Of a stretch of DNA of 64,000 nt, positions 1 through 11,743 are shown one piece after another (position 1 is the first letter of the stretch; every line of letters starts with the position of its first letter). A program made the translations under genes and the position numbers. Below the pieces are notes generated by a model. That model was not told where the DNA came from, made no database searches, and worked only from the letters and a program-made list of their open reading frames with translations. The stretch comes from Romanomermis culicivorax (lineage: Eukaryota; Nematoda; Enoplea; Mermithida; Mermithidae): assembly GCA_963922205.1 (NCBI GenBank), contig CAWUHX010000308.1, positions 292,226 to 356,225 of the forward strand, in the 5' to 3' direction.

Positions 1-376
1 TTTTTTTCACAAAAAAGAACTCAATTTTGCAGATTTTTTTCCAGGAAAAGTCGATGTTGTAGATTTTTCAACAAAAAATTGAATTTTGTAGATTTTTTTT
101 CGAAAAAACAGTCAATTTTGTAGATTTTCTACAAAAAAATTTAATTTTCTAGTTTTCTTCCACAAAAAAAATCAATTTTTTAGATTTTTTTCCAGAAAAA
201 GTCGATGTTGTAGATTCTTCAACAAAAAATTGAATTTTGTAGATTTTTTTACAGAAAAAGACTCAATTTTGTGGATTTTTCCACAAAAATTGAATTTTCT
301 AGTTTTTTCACAAAAAAACTCAATTTTGTCGGTTTTTTCTCAAAAAAAAAAGAATTTTACAAAAAAAAATTTTAAT
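1..376. repeat. Minisatellite family I (CTCAATTTTGTAG core)
   Basis: Imperfect tandem units of roughly 30-36 bp built on a core like CTCAATTTTGTAGATTTTT followed by CACAAAAA. The same family fills 8580-10975 and 13575-13930, in each case just left of a copy of LRR exon B, so it belongs to the intron that follows exon B. No coding signal. Confidence 0.85.
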
Positions 377-395
377 TAATTAATTAATTAATTAC

Positions 396-779
396 CTTTC
401 TGCGTAATAATTTTTTCACCCGTTTCGTCTTTAAGTATTGATAAATTTTGGCTACCTATGCCCAACGTGAAAATTTGAATAAACTTTTGTTTGGCCAAGC
501 CGTCGACCAAATTTCGCCAGCTCTGTTTGGCGTTTTGGTCGTGGAAGTTGGGCCAAACGGCCAACGTTTCCAGTTGCCTTTTCGACGCAATTAGACTCAT
601 TAAAGTGGCGCTAATTGAAAATTTAATTAAATGTAAATGTTTCAATTTGGGAAGGACGGCCAAGCTGTGGCTCAGGAAATCGTTGGGCAAGGTTTCGCCC
701 CATTCCAAGCACAAAAATTCCACATTTTTCAACTGCGAAAGCGTTTCGTAAATTTTCGACGACCAATAGATGCAGGAAC
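396..779 (-). CDS. LRR exon B, third copy
   Basis: A 384-nt exon (phase 1 in, phase 1 out) with acceptor TTCCAG at its right edge and donor GTAATTAATT at its left edge. It encodes 127 full codons of leucine-rich-repeat type, with leucine-spaced stretches such as LKNVEFLCLEWGETL and LPKLKHLHLIKF. The protein is identical to the copies at 11013-11396 and 13959-14342; all nucleotide differences among the three are synonymous. Because exon length is a multiple of three and the phases match, it could be spliced in series after another cassette or be part of a downstream tandem gene copy. Its own downstream exons would lie beyond the left edge of the window. Confidence 0.8.
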
Positions 780-784
780 CTGGA

Positions 785-2200
785 AGAAAATTTAAATTTT
801 TGAAATTTAGAATTTTGAAATTTTTGGAATTTTTGAAAATTTTGAATTTTTGTAATTTTTACAGTTTTTAAATTTTGAATTTTTCAAATCTCACACTTTT
901 GATTATGAATATCTGAAACTTTTATATTTTGTAATTTCTAAACTTTTGGAATTCTGATGTTTTGAAATTTTCGATTTTTGAAATTTTGAACTCTTGAAAT
1001 TTCGAATTTTTAAAGTTTTGAGTTCGTCAAATTCTGAATTTTGGAAATTTTAAAGTTTTCAAATGTTGAAGTTTTGAGAGTTTGAATTGTAGGATTTTGT
1101 AAAATTTCAAATTTTTCAAACTTTAAACCTTGTAAATTTTTTAATTTTTGGAATTTCAATCTTTTGAAATTTTACATTTATGAAATTTTGAATTTTTGAA
1201 GTTTTCAGGTTGTCAAGTTCTGAGTTTCTGAAATTTTTAAATTTTGAATTTCTCAAGTTCTCAATTTCTGAAACTTTTAATTTTTGAGATTTCAACGTTT
1301 TGAAATTTTGCATTTTTGAAACTCTGAATTTTTAAAATTTTGAGTTTTTCAAGTTCTGAGATTCTTAAATTTTAAAGCTTTAAGTTTTTCAAAATTTTAA
1401 AACTTTGAATTTTTCAAAATTTTGAAACTTTGAATTTTTCAAAATTTTGAATTTTTGTAATTTTTCAAATTTCACACTTTTGAACTTTTCAATTTTTGAA
1501 ATTTTGAGTTCCTCAAGTTCTGAATTTCCGAAATTTTAAATTTTGAAATGTTGAAGTTTTGAGAGTTTAAATTTTTGGATTTTTCAAATTTCAAATTTTT
1601 GAAATTTCAAACTGTAAATTTCGAAAATTTCTGAATTTCCAATTTTTGAACTTTCGCATTTTTGAAATTTCCAATTTTTAAATTTCTCGAGTTCTGAATT
1701 TCTGACACCTTGAATTTTTGTAATTTCTAAAGCTCTGAAGTTTTGAAATCTTGAGGTTTTGCAATTTCAAATTTTCGAAATTTTACATTTTTCAAAATTT
1801 TGAATTTTCGAAATTTCGAAAATTTGAATCTTTGAAATTCTGAAATTTTGAATTTGTCAAGTTTCTAATTTTCGAAACTTTGAAACTTAATCTTTTGAAA
1901 CGTTGAAGTTTTGAAATCTCAAATTTTCGAATTTTTCAAATTTCAAACTTTTGAAATTTTTTAAAGTTTGTGAATTTTGAAATTTTCGGAATTTCAAACT
2001 TTTAAAAGTTTAGATTTTTGAAATTTAAAGTTTTAAAATTTTGGGTTCGACAAGTTCTGAATTTCTGAAATTTTGGATTTTTGAACATTTATAATTTTGA
2101 ATTTTTCAAGGTTTACGTTTTTTACTTTCTGAATTTCTAAAATTTTGAATTTGGCAAATTTCGAAGTTTCAAAAATCATGCCCAGTAAAGAAAAATGGGT
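785..2200. repeat. Minisatellite family II (TTTTGAAATTTTGAA type)
   Basis: Irregular short-period AT repeat (GAATTTTTGAAATTTTGAA with TTCTGAATTTCTGAAA variants) filling the intron between the damaged exon A copy and exon B3. The equivalent intron at 14350-16560 carries the same family, as does 11400-11600. Nothing coding seen. Confidence 0.8.
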
Positions 2201-2270
2201 AGAATTTGCTCAAAAATTGGAATTTTGCAGAAAAAAATAAAAATTTCGATTCCGATTCCTGATCACTGAC

Positions 2271-2733
2271 CAATTTTCAAAACTTTCAAATTGGTCAACG
2301 ATTTCAAAAATGACCATCGCGATTCGTCCGATCCCAAATTCATGTCCAACATTGACAAGTGGGTCAAATTGGTCAATTTGGAAAGGTGGTCAGTGGTGTC
2401 GGGATTCAGTTGGAAAAATCGGCCGCCGGACATTCGTAATTGACGTAAATTTTGACCCGTGTGACGTAACAAAGCTAAACTGACCGCGATTTGGCTCAAA
2501 TTTTCGCATTTTTTCTGCTCTTTCCAATTTGGACAGGGTTTTTTGGCAATTTTTGATCACGTCCAAAACCAAAGGGACGATGTGTCCGAATTTCAGACCT
2601 TTCAAATAGTCCATTTCTTCCAAAGATTTGACGAACGAATTGACAGAAGTTCGGACGCCGAAAAAATCCAGAGTTTCCACTTTTTGATCGCGTAAAAATT
2701 GCGAAGTACGACTCCAATCTTTGATTTTGCAAC
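2271..2733 (-). pseudogene. Frameshifted copy of LRR exon A
   Basis: Near-identical copy of exon A (16801-17283), retaining its TTTTTAG acceptor. It is 463 nt instead of 483 because 20 bp are missing in the middle (around 2519), which shifts the frame. The donor reads GTCAGT where exon A has GTGAGT. There is also one non-synonymous difference (Ser for Pro in the NLGPDESRW stretch). It therefore looks inactivated unless the deletion is an assembly error. Being a symmetric phase 1-1 exon, skipping it would leave the reading frame of neighbouring cassettes intact. Confidence 0.75.
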
Positions 2734-4127
2734 CTAAAAATTACAAAATTTTGTAAAATTTTTGAAAAATTCAACTTTTTTTGGAAAAAAAATTAAAAAT
2801 TTGTTTGAATTTCGAAATTTTTTTTTACAAAAAAATTTTTGGAAAATTTGTCCAATTTTTAAAATTAAAATTTTTCTGGAAAAAAATCGCGGAAAATTTG
2901 CTGAATTTTGGCAAAAAATTATATTCTTTGTGTAAAACTCAACCAAATTTTTTTGAATTTTTGAAAAATTTTCAACCTTTTTTACAAAAAATCTGGAAAA
3001 ATTTGTTCAATTAAAAGATAATTTCTTTTTTTTTCAAGAAAAATCATCCAAAATTTGAACTTTTTCTCAGAAAAATCAAACAAAATTTGAACTTTTATGA
3101 AAAAAATCATAAAAAATTTGGCTTTTTCTGGAAAAAATCATGGAAAATTTGAAGTCTTTTGGAAAAAATCAAGCAAAATTTCGTCAATTTCTTCGAAAAT
3201 TTAAACTTCTTTTCAAAAAAATCATCGAAAATTTCTTCAATTTTCAAAAAATTTCAACTGTTTTTGCGAAGAATCATACGAAATTTCGACTTTTTTGAAA
3301 AAAAATCATCGAAAATTTGTTCAAATTCTAAAAATTATTTCAACTTTTTAGGTAAAAAAATCATGGAAAATTTCTTAAATTTTCAATAAATTCAAAATTT
3401 TTTTGCAAAACTTTCTTCAATTTTAAGACATTTGAATTTTTCTTTTATGAATAAATCATACAAAAATTTTAACTTTTTCCGGAAAACTCAGAAAATTTAT
3501 TCAATTTTTAAAAAATTTCAACTTTTTCGGGAAAAATGATTTTCGAAAAATCATGCAAAATTTGTTCAATTTCGAAACAATCTGAACTTTTAAAAAAATC
3601 ATAAAAGTTTCTTCAAATTGGAAAAAATTTAAACTTTCTTTGAAAAATATCGTGCGAAATATGGAGTTTTTCTGAAGAAAATTTGAACTTTTTCGTACAA
3701 AATCATGGAAAATTTATCCGATTTGAAAAAAAAGTTTGAACTTTTTTTCGAAAAAAATCCTGCAAAATTTGAATTTTTTTTCAGAAAAAAGTTTAAATTA
3801 GTCCAAAATTTGGGAAAAATTTCAATTTTTTTGGAAGAAACCACAGAAAATTTGTTGGATTTTTGGGAAAAATTTCCACCTTTTGTCAGAAACTCTACAA
3901 AATTTTCTGGAATTTTCGTTAAATTTACAACCTTTTTTGCAAAAAAGAGGAAAATTTGTTCAATTTTAAAACAATTTAATTTTTTTTCTAAAAAATCATG
4001 CTAAATTTCAAGTTTTTTTGGGGCAAAAATCTCGAAAAAATTTGAAATTTTTGCAAAAAAATGGAAAAGTGGAACTTTTTTCCGAAAAAAAAACGTAGAA
4101 AATTTGAAAATTCGACGAAAAAATTTA

Positions 4128-4190
4128 AAGTTTCCACTTTTTGATCGCGTGAAAATTGCGAAGTACGACTCCAATCTTTGATTTTGCAAC
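4128..4190 (-). other. Orphan 5' edge of exon A with its acceptor
   Basis: About the first 63 bp of exon A plus the adjoining TTTTTAG acceptor, stranded inside the family III array. One base differs in the ATCGCGTGAAAATTGCG segment (G for A). The copy stops abruptly into array sequence, so splicing into it would not continue the LRR frame. Confidence 0.75.
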
Positions 4191-5382
4191 CTAAAAATTA
4201 CGAAAATTTTGAGAAATTTAAGCTTTTTTTGGAAAAAAAATTAAAAATTTGTTTGAATTTCGAAAAAATTTTAACTTTATCCAAAAAAATCATGGAAAAT
4301 TTGAACTTTTTCTGGAAAAAATCATGCAAAATTTCAGCTATTTCGGAAAAAAATCAAAAAAATTATGGAAAATATGAATATTTCTTAATTTTAAGAAAAA
4401 TTTAATATTTTTTGAAAAAATGCAAAATTAATTTTTTTTTAAAAAAATCAGGCAAAAGGAAAGTTTTTCGACAAAATCACGTAAAGTTTGCTTAATTAAA
4501 AAAATTAGAACTTTTTTTTAAGAAATTATGGAAAACCTGAACTTTTCTGCAGAAGGAAATGGAATTTTGTTCAATTTTGAAAAAAATTTCAACTTTTTTC
4601 GAGAAAAGTACTGGAAAATTTGTTGAATTAAAAAAAATGCACAAGATTTTGTGACAATCTCGACAAATTCCAACTTTTTTTTGGCACAAAAACATAGAAA
4701 ATTTGTACAATTTCAAAAAAAAAACCGAGCTGTTTTTTAAAAATCGAGCAAAATAAAATTTTTTTGGGAAAAATCATGAAAAATTTGCACTTTTTGAGAG
4801 AAAAAAATCCAAGAAAATTTGTTGAATTTAAAAAAAATTTAAATTTTTATTGTAAATTAATGATAATAAATAAATTTTGTATTTATTGTAAAGCTCTAAA
4901 AAAATTTGTCGAATTTCTAAAAATTTTCAACCTTTTTTTGCAAAAAATTTGGGAAAACTTCCAAAATTCTGGGAAAAATTTACATCTTTTGAGAAATTTC
5001 AGGTTTTTTCGCAAAAAAATGGAAAAAAAGATTTTTGGAAAATTCATTCAATTAAAAAAAAATTATTCCACAGAATCATGCGAACTTGATATTTTTCGAA
5101 GAAATTCATGAAAAGCTTGTTCAATTTGAAAAAAATTACATTTTTCTGCGAAATTATATAAAATCTTGTAGAATTTTCTAAATTTTTAAATGTTTGAATC
5201 ACAAATTTCGAAAAATTTGGAAAAACTTGTTTTTGTGAAAAAAATTAAAATTTTTTAAATTTCGAAAAAATTTGAACTTTTTCTGCCAAAAAAAGGTGGA
5301 AATTTAAATCATTTTTTTTTTGAAAAAAATCATGGAAAATTGGATCATTTTTAAAAAGTCTGAACTTTTTAAAAAGTCTAAA

Positions 5383-5460
5383 CGCCGAAAAAATCTAACG
5401 TTTCCACTTTTTGATCGCGTAAAAATTGCGAAGTACGACTCCAATCTTTGATTTTGCAAC
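5383..5460 (-). other. Orphan 5' edge of exon A with its acceptor
   Basis: About 78 bp matching the start of exon A through the GCCGAAAAAATC segment, with the TTTTTAG acceptor retained and a small change near TCTAACGTTTCC. Embedded in the family III array. Confidence 0.75.
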
Positions 5461-5633
5461 CTAAAAATTACAAAATTTCAAGAAATTTGAACTTTTTGAG
5501 AGGAAAATCTCCAAAAATCTGAACTTTTTCTCAAAAAAAATGGCGCAGAATTTGAACTTTTTTGGAAAAAATCATGGAAAATTTAAACTTTTTCTCGAAA
5601 AAATCATGGAAAATTTGAACTTTTTTTCAGACA

Positions 5634-5700
5634 CCGAAAAACAATCCAAAGTTTCCACTTTTTGATAGCGTAAAACGACTCCAATCTTTGATTTTACAAC
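5634..5700 (-). other. Orphan 5' edge of exon A, internally deleted
   Basis: A third fragment of the exon A start with the acceptor retained. A short stretch (AAATTGCGAAGT of the parent) is missing between the GCGT and ACGACTCC segments, and the copy has GATAGCG for GATCGCG. Confidence 0.7.
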
Positions 5701-7129
5701 CTAAAAATTACGAAAATTTTGAGAAATTCAAGCTTTTTTTGAAAAAAAAATTAAAAAATTTGCTAGAATTTAAACTTTTTTTAGAAAAAAATTGAAAACT
5801 TGTTCAATTTTCAAAAAAAAAAATAAAAAAAATCAAGGAAAATTTCAAAATTTTCTGAAAAAAATCTTGCAAAATTTGAGCTCTTTCGGAAAAAGTCAAA
5901 AAAATTATGGAAAATTTGAATTTTCATTTAAGGGAAGTCATGGCCAATTTCAACTTCTTTGAAAAAAATCATGGAAAATTTGGCCTTTTTCTCTAAAAAA
6001 TCATGCAAAATTTGAGCCATTTCGGAAAAAAATCGTATGAAAATTGATTTTTTCTAATGAAAATCAAGGAAAAATTTCAACTTTTTTGAAAAAATCATCG
6101 ATAATGTGAACTTTCTTTGCAAAAAATTATCGAAAACTTCTACTTTCTTGGAAACAATCATAGAAAATTTCTAAAATTCGAAAAAATTTAAACTGTTTTT
6201 GGAGAAAGTCATGAAAAATTTGTAGAATTCTGCAAAAAAATTTAAACTTTTCTTGGAAAAAATCTGGGAAAATATGAAGATTTTTAAAAAAATTGAACTT
6301 TTTTTGGAGAAAAATTAAAAATTTCTCAATTAAATAAATTTAATATTTTTTGAAAAAAATGCAGAATTTATATTCATTTTTTTTGAAAGAAGAGAAAAGT
6401 TTTTCGATAAAATCATGGAAAACTGGTCCAATTAAAAAAATTTGAACATTTTTCGAAGAATTTATGGAAAACTTGAACTTTTCTGCAGAAAGAAATAGAA
6501 TTTTGTTCAATTTTGAAAAAAATTTCAACTTTTTTTCAAGAAAAATCCTAGAAAATTTCTTGAATCGAAAAAAATGCGCAAAATTCTGTGACATTTTTGA
6601 CAAATTCCAACTTTTTTTGGCAAAAAATCATGGAAAATTTGTACAATTTTAAAAAAATTCGAGCTTTTTTTTTTAATCAAGCAAAATTGAAATTTTTTGG
6701 GAAAAATCATGCAAAATTCGAACTTTTTCCCAAAAAATCATGCAAAATTCGAACTTTTTTCCGAAAATCTTGCGAAATTTGACTTTTTTCCGCAGAAAAC
6801 CATACAAAATTGGTTTAATTTGAACTTTTTAAAAAAAAAATCACGAAAAATTAAAACTTTTCTGGGAGTAAATCGTGGAAAATTTCTTCAATTTTAAAAG
6901 AATTTAAACATTTTTTGCAGAAATCATGCGAAATTTGAACTTTTTTGGAGAAAACCATGAAGAACATTTTTAAAAAATTTAAACATTTTTTGAAAATGTC
7001 CTGGGAAGTTTCAACTTCTTTTGCAAAAATTCACGGAGAATTTGAATTTTTTTTTGAGAAAATCATGCAAAATTCGAATTTTTTTCTGAAAATCATGCGA
7101 AATTTGACTTTTTCTGCAGAAAATCATGC

Positions 7130-7360
7130 AATTTTATATTTCCTTTGTGATTGTGATTTTTTTGTTTTTCCCATTTTTTTCTGATTTTCTTTTTTTTGTA
7201 TTTTGTCTAATTTTCAAAATTTTTGTTTTTTCTTGTTTCGTTTGTATTAATTTACAATTTTTAATTTTTTTATTTTTGTTATTTTCAATTCTCAAGTTCG
7301 TTTCTGATGTAACTTTTTTTAATTTTTTTGCTTTTGTGTGATTTTCTTTGATTTTTGAAA
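7130..7360. repeat. T-rich low-complexity stretch
   Basis: Poly-T-rich DNA with TTTGTTTTT, TTTTTGATTT and TTTTCAATT motifs, repeated almost unchanged at 12090-12345. No gene seen. Confidence 0.6.
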
Positions 7361-7379
7361 ATTTGAAATTTTTCTCGAA

Positions 7380-8580
7380 AAAAATGGCGGGAAATTTGAA
7401 CTTTTTTGCAAAAAACCATGCGAAATTTGAACTTTTTCCGAAAAAATAATGAGAAATTTGGACTTTTTTTGCAAAAAATCCTACAAAATTTCAACTTTTT
7501 TCAGAGGAATCATGGAAAATTTCATCTTTTTTGCAAAAAAAAGGTGGGAAATTCAAACTTTTTTCGAAAAAATGATGGAAAATTTGTTGAATTTCGGGAA
7601 AAATTTACATCTTTTGTGTAAAATTCTACAAAATTTTTTAGAAATTTTCCATTTTTTTTGAAAAAAATCAGGAAACATTTGTTGAATTAACAGACTATAA
7701 ACAACAATTTCAGCCAAAATTTAGGCGGCAAAAGTTTACTGTGAAAATATCACGTGACTTATTTACATAATAGACGAAAAAATATGTGTTTGAGATATAA
7801 TTTTGAAAAAATTAATTAATTAATTAATTAATTAATTAATTACATCTCGTAGCGAATAGACTATCGTCTTTCGTATATTTATTGATCACAAAACGGACGA
7901 AATTTTGAGCGTATCGGGTAAAAGCGTCGATGTGAATCGATTTGATGTGACCGGCGTTTTTTTCATCTTCGGCGGCGAAACGTAACGATTCGCCTTTAGA
8001 AAAAATAATAAGCAGGTAATTACAGTAAGAAAAAAAGCTTTCGCGTCGAGAATTCTACAGTAAGATTTTCTAGATTCGAAAATTCTACAGTAAGGTTTTC
8101 TAGATTTGGACATCAGAATCAAAATTCAGACTGAAATTCTAACTTTTCTCGAAAATTTTGAATTTTGTTCAAAAAGTCTACTTTCGAGTCACAAAAGTTC
8201 TCTATTTTATAGCTGAATTCTAAAAATTTTAAATTTTTTTCGATATTCGATTAAAATTCAAATTGCGAAAATTCAAAATTTCAAAGAATGAAATTCAAAT
8301 TTTATGTAAAATTAAACCAAAATTCCAATTTCGTTTTAAAAATTAGTTTCAGAATTTTCTAAAAATTGCAAAATTCCAGAATGTTTTAAGAGAAAATTTT
8401 TTTCTTGAAAACTCAACCAAAATTCAAATTTTGAAAATTCGAATTTTCAAAAATTTAAATTCAATTTTTATGTGAAATTTCAACTTAAATTTCAAGTAAA
8501 ACTTAAGAGAAAATGCGAATTTTGTGGAAAAAACATGTACTCGCCAAAATTTAATCGAAATTCGAACTTTCAAAAAAAAC
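7380..8580. repeat. Segmental duplicate of 12350-13570 (exon C and flanks)
   Basis: About 1.2 kb including exon C is repeated at 12350-13570 with only scattered substitutions and small indels in the flanks. The exon itself is identical in the two copies. This marks a recent tandem duplication of the 3' end of the F-box/LRR gene, or duplicate haplotypes retained in the assembly. The stretch 8000-8580 outside the exon holds AT-rich intron sequence with no gene. Confidence 0.85.
7836..7993 (-). CDS. LRR gene exon C, second copy
   Basis: Identical to exon C at 12825-12982: acceptor CTAAAG, then 51 codons including GESLRFAAEDEKNAGH (the G split with the previous exon) and FVRFVINKYTKDD, ending TGT AAT TAA in a TTAA microsatellite. 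The same place offers a donor (T|GTAATTAATT) that would make it a 150-nt phase 1-1 internal exon, so it may be terminal or internal. Lies between exon B2 (11013-11396) and the damaged exon A copy. Confidence 0.75.
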
Positions 8581-10975
8581 AAAAAACAAAAAATTCAATT
8601 TTGTAGATTTTTTCACAAAAACTGAATTTTGTAGATTTTTTCTACAAAAAACCCAATTTTGTGTATATTTCCCCAGAAAACTCAAATTTCTAGGTTTTAA
8701 AAAAACAACTCAATTTTGTAGAATAAAAAAATGGAGGTCTAAAAAAGACTCGAGTTTCTAAACTTTTTGGAAAAAAAAATTTTAAAAACACAAATTTTGT
8801 GGCTTTTCTTAAACGAATTTTACCAAAAAAAATCTCGATTGGGTAGATTTTTTTGTGAAAAAATTTTTTTTCAAATCCGATTTTATACATTTTTTTGCCA
8901 AAAAAGAATTAAATTTTCCCTGTCTATACCGAATTTTTCGCATAAAAATGAATTTTTACAGAAAACTCATTTTGTAAATTTTTCACAAAAAAACTCAATT
9001 TTGTACATTTTTTAGAACTCTGAAAAAAAGTTTAATTATATGACCTTCTGATGGAAAAAAATTTAGGGAAAAAACAAATTTTCTGGATTTTTTAAGAGAA
9101 AAAAAATATTTCTACAAAAAAATTGATTTTGTAGGTATTTTGCAGAAAAGATTGTTTAAAAAAATTTTTTACAGAAAACTGAATTTTTTAGATTTTCTTG
9201 GGAATAAAATTTGACAAAAAAAGCCAGTTTTGTGGATTTTTTAAACAAAAAGTGAATTTTGTAACTTTATTTCGTTGTTTTTACAAAAAAACTCAATTTT
9301 GTAGATTTTTCTAAAAAAAAAGAATTTTACAAAAAACACAATTTTGTAGATTTTTGAAAAACAAGAATTTTATAGAAAAACTCAATTTTGTAAATTTTTC
9401 CACAAAAAAATCAATTTTGTAGATTTTGTTACAAAAAAATTTTGTAAGTTTTTTTCAGTAATTAGCCTCAATTTTGTAGATTCTACGCAAAAAAATTAAT
9501 TTTTCAGATTTTTTTTTACAAAAATGCTCAATTTTGTAGATTTTTGAAAAAATTTACAAACACAAGTCAATTTTGTATGTTCCCTAAGAAAAAACGGTTT
9601 GGTAGGTTTTTTTTACAAAAAAAAAACAATTTCGTAGATTTATTTTCAAAAAAACTCAATTTTGTAGATTTTTCCACAAAAATAATCAATTTTGCAGATA
9701 TTTTTAATAAAAAATGTCAGTTTTCTAGCTTTTCTCACAAAAAAAACACTAAGTTTTGTTGATTTTTTTAAAAAAAAAATCAATTTTGTAGATTTTTCTA
9801 CAAAGAAAATCGATTATTCAGATTATTTCTACAAGAAGGCCTAATTTTGCAGATTTTTTTAGAAAGGAAACTCAATTTTGAAAATTTTTTCACAAAAAAA
9901 GTTAATTTTGCGATTTAAAATTTTTTTTTCCAGAAAAAATTCAATTTTGTAGTTTTTCTACAAAAAATTGAATTTTGTAGATTTTTTTACAGAAAAAACA
10001 GTTAATTTTGTAGATTGTTCCACAAAAAAATTTAATTTTCTAGTTTCTTCCACAAAAAAAATCAATTTTATAGATTTTTTTCCAGAAAAAGTCGACGTTG
10101 TAGATTTTTTCACAAAAACTGAATTTTGTAGCTTTTTTTACCAAAAAAAAACTCATTTTTGTAAATTTTTCCACAAACATTCAATTTTCTAGTTTTTTCA
10201 CAAAAAAACTCAATTTTGTAGGCTTTTCTTCAAAAAACTCAATTTTGTCGGTTTTTCACAAAAAAAAGTAAATTTTGTTGATTTAAAAAAAAATTTTTCC
10301 CAGAAAATATTAAATTTTGTTGGTTTTCTACAAAAAAGCTCAATTTTAGTGATTTTTTTAAAGAAAAAAGTGGATTTTGTAGATTTTTCAGAAAAAGCCT
10401 CAGTTTCGTAGATTCTTTTGCAAAGAGCCCCAATTTTGCAGAGTGTTTCCAACAAAAATACTCAATCTTGTGAATTTTTCCACAAAAAAGTCAATTTTGT
10501 AAATTTTTTTCCAGAAAAAATTCAATATTTCGGTTTTTCCACAAAAAATTCAATTTTGTAGATTTTTTCACAAAAAAGTCAATTTTGTAAATTTTTTTAC
10601 AAAAAAAAACTCAATTTTGTAGATTTTTCCACAAAAAATTCAATTTTGCAGATTTTTTCCCAAAAACTCAATTTTCTAGCTTCTTTCACCAAAAAAACTC
10701 AATTTTGTAGATTTTTCTCCGAAAAAAGTCGATTTTGTAGATTTTCTTACAAAAAAATTCAATTTTGCAGATTTTTTCACAAAAAACTCAATTTTGTCGG
10801 TTTTTTCACAAAAAAACTCAATTTTGTAGATTTTTCTCCAAAAAAAGTCGATTTTGTAGATTTTTTGACAGAAAAATCCCAATTTTGTAGATTTTTTACA
10901 AAAAAACTCAATTTTGTCGGTTTTTTCACAAAAAAACTCAATTTTGTCGGTTTTTTCTCAAAAAAAAAGAATTTT
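8580..10975. repeat. Minisatellite family I, long array
   Basis: About 2.4 kb of CTCAATTTTGTAGATTTTT / CACAAAAA units on the intron side of exon B2. The right end (10600-10970) is the most regular, with units near 36 bp. No gene seen. Confidence 0.85.
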
Positions 10976-11012
10976 ACAAAAAAAAATTTTAATTAATTAA
11001 TTAATTAATTAC

Positions 11013-11396
11013 CTTTCTGCGTAATAATTTTTTCACCCGTTTCGTCTTTAAGTATTGATAAATTTTGGCTGCCTATGCCCAACGTGAAAATTTGAATAAA
11101 TTTTTGTTTGGCCAAGCCGTCGACCAAATTTCGCCAGCTCTGTTTGGCGTTTTGGTCGTGGAAGTTGGGCCAAACGGCCAACGTTTCCAGTTGCCTTTTC
11201 GACGCAATTAGACTCATTAAAGTGGCGCTAATTGAAAATTTAATTAAATGTAAATGTTTCAGTTTGGGAAGGACGGCCAAGCTGTGGCTCAGGAAGTCGT
11301 TGGGCAAAGTTTCGCCCCATTCCAAGCACAAAAATTCCACATTTTTCAACTGCGAAAGCGTTTCGTAAATTTTCGACGACCAATAGATGCAGGAAC
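11013..11396 (-). CDS. LRR exon B, second copy
   Basis: A 384-nt phase 1-1 exon with TTCCAG acceptor and GTAATTAATT donor. It encodes the same LRR peptide as the other B copies (for example WGETLPNDFLSHSLAVLPK). Its upstream partner exon A is missing here: the intron runs only about 200 bp before the adapter sequence and assembly gap at 11603-11743. If exon C (12825-12982) is spliced at its internal donor, this B copy could follow it in frame. Confidence 0.8.
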
Positions 11397-11602
11397 CTGG
11401 AAGAAAACAAAATTTAAAATTTTCAAATTTTGAAAAAATTTAGAATTTTGAAATTTTTTGAATTTTTGAAAATTTCGAAATTTTGTAATTTTTACAGTTT
11501 TTAAATTTTGAATTTTTCAAATCTCACACTTTTGATTATGAATATCTGAAACTTTTGTATTTTGTAATTTCTAAACTTTTGAAATTCTGATGTTTTGAAA
11601 TA

Positions 11603-11627
11603 GTACTCTGCGTTGATACCACTGCTT
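11603..11627. other. SMART-type cDNA/WGA adapter sequence
   Basis: The 25 bp here are the exact reverse complement of the SMART template-switch/PCR primer beginning AAGCAGTGGTATCAACGCAG and ending AGTAC. It breaks the family II intron sequence abruptly and is followed by 16 bp of unrelated sequence and then the N run. This is library contamination carried into the assembly, not biology. Confidence 0.95.
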
Positions 11628-11643
11628 AATCTGATAGAGTGTG

Positions 11644-11743
11644 NNNNNNNNNNNNNNNNNNNNNNNNNNNNNNNNNNNNNNNNNNNNNNNNNNNNNNNNN
11701 NNNNNNNNNNNNNNNNNNNNNNNNNNNNNNNNNNNNNNNNNNN
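11644..11743. other. Assembly gap (100 N)
   Basis: Exactly 100 N, the usual placeholder for a gap of unknown size. Left of it lies adapter-tipped intron sequence upstream of exon B2, right of it family III array. By analogy with the other cassette, an exon A copy could lie in the missing sequence. Confidence 0.98.

Larger units (their letters stand above)
2745..7130. repeat. Minisatellite family III (AATCATGGAAAATTTG core)
   Basis: Long array of roughly 30-35-bp units around AATCATGGAAAATTTGAACT followed by T and A runs. The same family fills 7360-7690, 11744-12670 and 17290-21480. It yields many spurious open frames rich in F, K and N on both strands. Three truncated copies of the exon A 5' edge are embedded in it. 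Confidence 0.85.
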
